A stretch of 64,000 nucleotides of DNA from Aplectana chamaeleonis (taxonomy: Eukaryota; Nematoda; Chromadorea; Rhabditida; Cosmocercidae): assembly GCA_029168955.1 (NCBI GenBank), contig JAPDOI010001216.1, forward strand, positions 124,001 through 188,000, in the 5' to 3' direction. The stretch's first letter is position 1. Each line of letters begins with the position of its first letter. Made by a program: the position numbers and the translations under genes. The notes beneath the pieces were generated by a model, which did no database searches, was not told the origin of the DNA, and saw nothing but the letters and a program-made list of their open reading frames with translations. Below, piece after piece: positions 58,001-64,000 of this stretch.

Positions 58001-61000
58001 TGGGTCCCGCACACTTTCTACGGCGTCCGGCGCACTCTCGTTTGGGTCCCGCACACTTTCTACGGCGTCCGGCGCACTCCCACTTGGGTCCCGCACACTT
58101 TCTACGGCGTTCTGCGCACACCCATTTGGGTCCCGCACACTTTCTACGGCGTCCGGCGCACTCCCACTTGGGTCCCGCACACTTTCTACGGCGTTCTGCG
58201 CACACCCATTTGGGTCCCACACACTTTCTACGGCGTTCTGCGCACACCCATTTGGGTCCCGCACACTTTCTACGGCGTCCGGCGCACTCTCATTTGGGTC
58301 CCACACACTTTCTACGGCGTTCTGCGCACACCCATTTGGGTCCCGCACACTTTCTCCGGCGTCCGGCGCACACCCATTTGGGTCCCACACACTTTCTACG
58401 GCGTTCTGCGCACATCCATTTGGGTCCCGCACACTTTCTACGGCGTCCGGCGCACTCTCATTTGGGTCCCACACACTTTCTACGGCGTTCTGCGCACACC
58501 CATTTAGATCCCGCACACTTTCTACGGCGTCCGGCGCACTCTCATTTGGGTCTCGCACACTTTCTACGGCATTCTGCGCACACTCATTTGGGACCCGCAC
58601 ACTTTCTACGGCGTCCGGCGCACTCTCATTTGGGTCTCGCACACTTTCTACGGCATTCTGCGCACACCCATTTAGGTACCGCACACTTTCTACGGCGTCC
58701 GGCGCACTCTCACTTGGGTCCCACACACGTTCTACGGCGTTCTGCGCGCACCCATTTGGGTCCCGCAGACTTTCTACGGCGTCCGGCGCACACCCATTTG
58801 GGTCCCACATACTTTCTACGGCGTTCTGCGCGCACCCATTTGGGTCCCGCACACTTTCTACGGCGTCCGGCGCACTCCCACTTGGGTCCCGCACACTTTC
58901 TACGGCGTTCTGCGCACACCCATTTGGGTCCCGCACACTTTCTACGGCGTCCGGCGCACTCCCACTTGGGTCCCGCACACTTTCTACGGCGTTCTGCGCA
59001 CACCCATTTGGGTCCCGCACACTTTCTACGGCGTCCGGCGCACTCCCACGTGGGTCCCGCACACTTTCTACGGCGTCCGGCGCACTCTCATTTGGGTCCC
59101 ACACACTTTCTAGGGCGTTCTGCGCACACCCATTTGGGTCCCGCACACTTTCTACGGCGTCCGGCGCACACCCATTTGGATCCCGCACACTTTCTACGGC
59201 GTCCGGCGCACTCCCACTTGGGTCCCGCACACTTTCTACGGCGTCCGGCGCACTCTCATTTGGGTCCCTCACACTTTCTACGGCGCCCGGCGCACTCCCA
59301 CGTGGGTCCCGCACACTTTCTACGGCGTCCGGCGCACTCTCATTTGGGTCCCACACACTTTCTAGGGCGTTCTGCGCACACCCATTTGGGTCCCGCACAC
59401 TTTCTACGGCGTCCGGCGCACTCCCACTTGGGTCCCGCACACTTTCTACGGCGTTCTGCGCACACCCATTTGGGTCCCACACACTTTCTACGGCGTTCTG
59501 CGCACACCCATATGGGTCCCGCACACTTTCTACGGCGTCCGGCGCACCCTCATTTGGGTCCCTCCCACTTTCTACGGCGTTCTGCTCACACCCATTTGGG
59601 TCCCACACACTTTCTAGGGCGTTCTGCGCACACCCATTTGGGTCCCGCACACTTTCTACGGCGTCCGGCGCACTCTCATTTGGGTCCCACACACTTTCTA
59701 CGGCGTTCTGCGCACACCCATTTGGGTCCCGCACACTTTCTACGGCGTCCGGCGCACTCCCACTTGGGTCCCGCACACTTTCTACGGCGTTCTGCGCACA
59801 CCCATTTGGGTCCCACACACTTTCTACGGCGTTCTGCGCACACCCATTTGGGTCCCGCACACTTTCTACGGCGTCCGGCGCACTCTCATTTGGGTCCCAC
59901 ACACTTTCTACGGCGTTCTGCGCACACCCATTTGGGTCCCGCACACTTTCTACGGCGTCCGGAGCACTCTCATTTGGGTCCCGCACATTTACTACGGCGT
60001 TCTGCGCACACCCATTTGGGTCCCGTACACTTTCTACAGCGTCCGGCGCATTGCCACGTGAGTCCCGCACACTTTCTAGGGCGTTCTGCGCACACCGATT
60101 TGGGTCCCGCACACTTTCTACGGCGTCCAGCGCACACCCATTTGGATCCCGCACACTTTCTACGGCGTTCGGCGCACTCTCATTTGGGTCCCACACACTT
60201 ACTTCGGCGTTCTGCGCACACCCATTTGGGTCCCGCACACTTTCTACGGCGTCCGGCGCACTGCCACTTGGGTCCCGCACACTTTCTACGGCGTTCTGCG
60301 CTCACTCATTTGGGTCCCGCACACTTTCTACGGCGTCCGGCGCACTCTCATTTGGGTCCCGCCCAATTTCTACGGCGTTCTGCGCACACCCATTTGGGTC
60401 CCACACACTTTCTACGGCGTTCTACGCCCACCCATTTGGGTCCCGCACACTTTCTACGGCGTCCGGCGCACACCCATTTGGGTCCCGCACACTTTCTACG
60501 GCGTCCGGCGCACTCTCATTTGGGTCCCGCACACTTTCTACGGCGTTCTGCGCACACCCATTTTATTCCCGCACACTTTCTACGGCGTCCGGCGCACTCT
60601 CATTTGGGTCTCGCACAGTTTCTACGGCGTTCTGCGCACACCCATTTGGGTCCCACACACTTTCTAAGGCGTCCGGCGCACTCTCATTTGGGTCTCGCAC
60701 ACTTTCTACGGCGTTCTGCGCACACCCATTTGCGTCCCACACACTTTCTACGGCGTTCTGCGCACACCCATTTGGGTCCCGCACACTTTCTACGGTGTTC
60801 TGCGCACACCCATTTGGGTCCCTCACACTTTCTAGGGCGTTCTGCGCACACCCATTTGGGACCCTCACACTTTCTACGGCGTCCGGCGCACTCCCACTGG
60901 GGTCCCGCACACTTTCTAGGGCGTTCTGCGCACACCCATTTGGGTCCCACACACTTTCTACGGCGTTCTGCGCACACCCATTTGGGTCCCTCACACTTTC

Positions 61001-64000
61001 TACGGCGTCCGGCGCACTCCCACTTCGGTCTCGAACACTTTCTACGACGTTCTGCGCACACCCATTTGGGTCCCGCACACTTTCTACGGCGTCCGGCGCA
61101 CTCACACTTAGGTCCCGCACACTTTCTACGGCGTCCGGCGCACTCTCATTTGGGTCCCACACACTTTCTAGGGCGTTCTGCGCACACCCATTTGGGTCCC
61201 GCACACTTTCTACGGCGTCCGGCGCACTCCCACTTGGGTCCCGCACACTTTCTACGGCGTTCTGCGCACACCCATTTGGGTCCCGCACACTTTCTACGGC
61301 GTCCGGCGCACTCTCATTTGGGTCCCACACACTTTCTAGGGCGTTCTGCGCACACCTATTTGGGTCCCGCACACTTTCTACGGCGTCCGGCGCACTCCCA
61401 CTTGGGTCCCGCACACTTTCTACGGCGTTCGGCGCACACCCATTTGGGTCCCGCACACTTTCTACGGCGTCCGGCGCACTCCCATTTGGGTCCCGCACAC
61501 TTTCTACGGCGTCCGGCGCACTCTCATTTGGGCCCCACACACTTTCTACGGCGTTCTGCGCACCCATTTGGGTCCCACACAATTTCTACGGCGTCCGGCG
61601 CACTCCCACTTGGGTTCCGCACACTTTCTACGGCGTTCTGCGCACACCCATTTGGGCCCCACACACTTTCTACGGCGTTCTGCGCACACCCATTTGGGTC
61701 CCGCACACTTTCTACGGCGTCCGGCGCACTCCCACTTGGGTCCCGCACACTTTCTACGGCGTCCGGCGCACACCCATTTGGGTCCCGCACACTTTCTACG
61801 GCGTTCTGCGCACACCCATTTGGGTCCCGCACACTTTCTACGGCGTCCGGCGCACTCCCACTTGGATCCCGCACACTTTCTACGGCGTCCGGCGCACTCT
61901 CATATGGGTCCCACACACTTTCTACGGCGTTCTGCGCACACCCATTTGGGTCCCGCACACTTTCTACGGCGTCCGGCGCACTCCCAGTTGGATCCCGCAC
62001 ACTTTCTACGGCGTCCGGCGCACTCTCATTTGGGTCCCACACACTTTCTACGGCGTTCTGCGCACACCCATTTGGGTCCCGCACACTTTCTACGGCGTCC
62101 GGCGCACACCCATTTGGATCCCGCACACTTTCTACGGCGTCCGGCGCACTCCCACTTGGGTCCCGCACACTTTCTACGGCGTTCTGCGCACACCCAATTG
62201 GGTCCCTCACACTTTCTACGGCGCCCGGCGCACTCCCACGTGGGTCCCGCACACTTTCTACGGCGTCCGGCGCACTCTCATTTGGGTCCCACACACTTTC
62301 TAGGGCGTTCTGCGCACACCCATTTGGGTCCCGCACATTTTCTACGGCGTCCGGCGCACTCTCATTCGGGTCCCGCACACTTTCTACGGCGTCCGGCGCA
62401 CTCCCACTTGGGTCCCGCACACTTTCTACGGTGTTCTGCGCACACCCATTCGGGTCCCTCACACTTTCTACGGCGTCCGGCGCACTCCCACTTGGGTCCC
62501 GCACACTTTCTACGGCGTCCGGCGCACTCTCATTTGGGTCCCACACACTTTCTAGGGCGTTCTGCGCACACCCATTTGGGTCCTGCACACTTTCTACGGC
62601 GTCCGGCGCACTCTCATTTGGGTCCCACACACTTTCTACGGCGGTCTGCGCACACCCATTTGGGTCCCTCACACTTTCTACGGCGTCCGGAGCATTCCCA
62701 CTTGGGTCCCGCACACTTTCTACGGCGTCCGGCGCACTCTCATTTGGGTCCCACAAACTTTCTAGGGCGTTCTGCGCACACCCATTTGGGTCCCGCACAC
62801 TTTCTACGGCGTCCGGCGCACTCCCACTTGGGTCCCGCACACTTTCTACGGCGTTCTGCGCACACCCATTTGGGTCCCGCACACTTTCTACGGCGTCCGG
62901 CGCACTCCCACTTGGGTCCCGCACACTTTCTACGGCGTCCGGCGCACTCCCACTTGGTTCCCGCACACTTTCTACGGCGTTCTGCGCACACCCATTTGGG
63001 TCCCGCACACTTTCTCCGGCGCCCGGCGCACTCCCACTTGGGTCCCGCACACTTTCTACGGCGTTCTGCGCACCCCCATTTGGGCCCCACACACTTTCTA
63101 CGGCGTTCTGCGCACACCCATTTGGGTCCCACGAACTTTCTACGGCGTTCTGCGCACTCTCATTTGGGTCCCACACACTTTCTACGGCGTTCTGCGCACA
63201 CCCATTTGGGTCCCGCACACTTTCTACGGCGTCCGGCGCACCCTACTAGGGTCGCGCACACTTTCTACGGCGTCCGGCGCACTCCCACGTGGGTCCCGCA
63301 CACTTTCTACGGCGTCCGGCGCACTCCCACTTGGGTCCCGCACGCTTTCTACGGTGTGTGGCGCACTCTCATTTGGGTCCCGCCCACTTTCTACGGCGTT
63401 CTGCGCGCACCCATTTGGGTCCCGCACACTTTCTACGGCGTCCGGCGCACACCCATTTGGGTCCCGCACACTTTCTACGGCGTCCGGCGCACTCCCACTT
63501 GGGTCCCGCACACTTTCTACGGTGTTCTGCGCACACCCATTTGGGTCCCTCACACTTTCTACGGCGTCCGGCGCACTCCCACTTGGGTCCCGCACACTTT
63601 CTACGGCGTCCGGCGCACTCTCATTTGGGTCCCACACACTTTCTAGGGCGTTCTGCGCACACCCATTTGGGTCCCGCACACTTTCTACGGCGTCCGGCGC
63701 ACACCCATTTGGGTCCCGCACACTTTCTACGGCGTCCGGCGCACTCCCACTTGGGTCCCGCACACTTTCTACGGCGTTCTGCGCACTCCCACTTGGGTCC
63801 CGCTCACTTTCTACGGCGTCCGGCGCACTCTCATTTGGGTCCCTCACACTTTCTACTGCGCCCGGCGCACTCCCATTCGGGTCCCACACACTTTCTACGG
63901 CGTTCTGCGCACACCCATTTGGGTCCCGCACACTTTCTACGGCGTCCGGCGCACTCCCACTTGGGTCCCGCACACTTTCTACGGCGTTCTGCGCACTCTC

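Larger units (their letters stand above)
38371..64000. repeat. Satellite array 2: 42-bp monomer with block structure
   Basis: Plus-strand monomer TCTCATTTGGGTCCCGCACA followed by CTTTCTACGGCGTCCGGCGC and AC. It matches the reverse complement of the array 1 monomer at about 36 of 42 positions. Two monomer types alternate often (CGTCCGGCGCAC and CGTTCTGCGCACACC), giving an 84-bp sub-period. Spacers divide the array into blocks of roughly 1.6, 2.6, 3.1, 2.3, 1.7, 3.0 and 1.2 kb, and then an unbroken run from 58000 to the window end. Five of six frames of the consensus lack stops, which explains the many huge ORFs. The array continues beyond the window. Confidence 0.97.

Noticed and set aside
57343..63249. 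1968-codon plus-strand ORF and dozens of similar ORFs in array 2
   Set aside because: All are 14-residue translations of the satellite in overlapping frames on both strands. Five of six consensus frames lack stops, so length is not evidence of coding.
38371..64000. CRISPR-like regular repeats
   Set aside because: No unique spacers between repeats, monomers are directly adjacent, and the surrounding elements are eukaryotic.
1..64000. Telomere (TTAGGC repeats) or rDNA next to the satellites
   Set aside because: No TTAGGC runs and no rRNA-like sequence were seen anywhere in the window.

Overview
This looks like a repeat-dominated stretch of a eukaryotic, probably nematode, chromosome. The evidence is an RTE-like LINE with single-ORF layout, Tc1/Tc3/mariner transposons, a BEL/Pao relic, many TA- and TTAA-flanked foldback MITEs, and very long satellite arrays. 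There are no operons, Shine-Dalgarno sites or dense CDSs. A clade V (strongylid or hookworm-like) worm is my best guess from the RTE and mariner flavour, but no host gene fixes the species. I found no convincing intact host gene. The only long undisrupted ORF that reads as a real protein is a mariner transposase (4114-5079).

Region by region. 1-2180: low-copy sequence with an eroded minus-strand coding frame (834-1292). 2183-3240: broken Tc1-type (DD34E) transposase. 3297-8580: a nested-transposon graveyard. Removing a TTAA MITE (3413-3881), a mariner (3943-5199), a TA foldback (5334-6113) and a Tc3-like foldback (6245-8409, itself hit by a TTAA element at 6309-6856) leaves a short tandem repeat of roughly 150-185 bp units. 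9110-18545: TTAA MITEs and a 1.4-kb sequence present twice in opposite orientation (10023-11733 and 17119-18545), enclosing an RTE LINE (13400-16667). 18515-18770: BEL/Pao C-terminal relic.

19896-26905 is a 7-kb array of a 42-bp satellite, flanked on both sides by the same roughly 100-bp sequence in direct orientation; a second LINE copy (27038-30314, minus strand) is inserted in the right flank. 30325-36212 has no recognisable gene, only small inverted-repeat elements. 36213-40120 is a large palindrome whose arms contain the same 42-bp satellite family plus a 21-bp-based variant around a unique roughly 0.36-kb core. From its right arm a second satellite array runs to the window end (over 25 kb), punctuated by seven near-identical spacers of about 315 bp and one fragmented spacer.

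How the parts relate: both satellite arrays are subfamilies of one 42-bp monomer that itself looks like a diverged 21-bp dimer. The palindrome and its ends (repeated inverted around every array block) suggest the satellite was born in, or captured by, a foldback element and then amplified together with that element's ends. The huge ORFs across the arrays follow from a period divisible by three and are not treated as genes. Several insertions have an uninterrupted homologue inside the window, so target-site duplications can be read directly.
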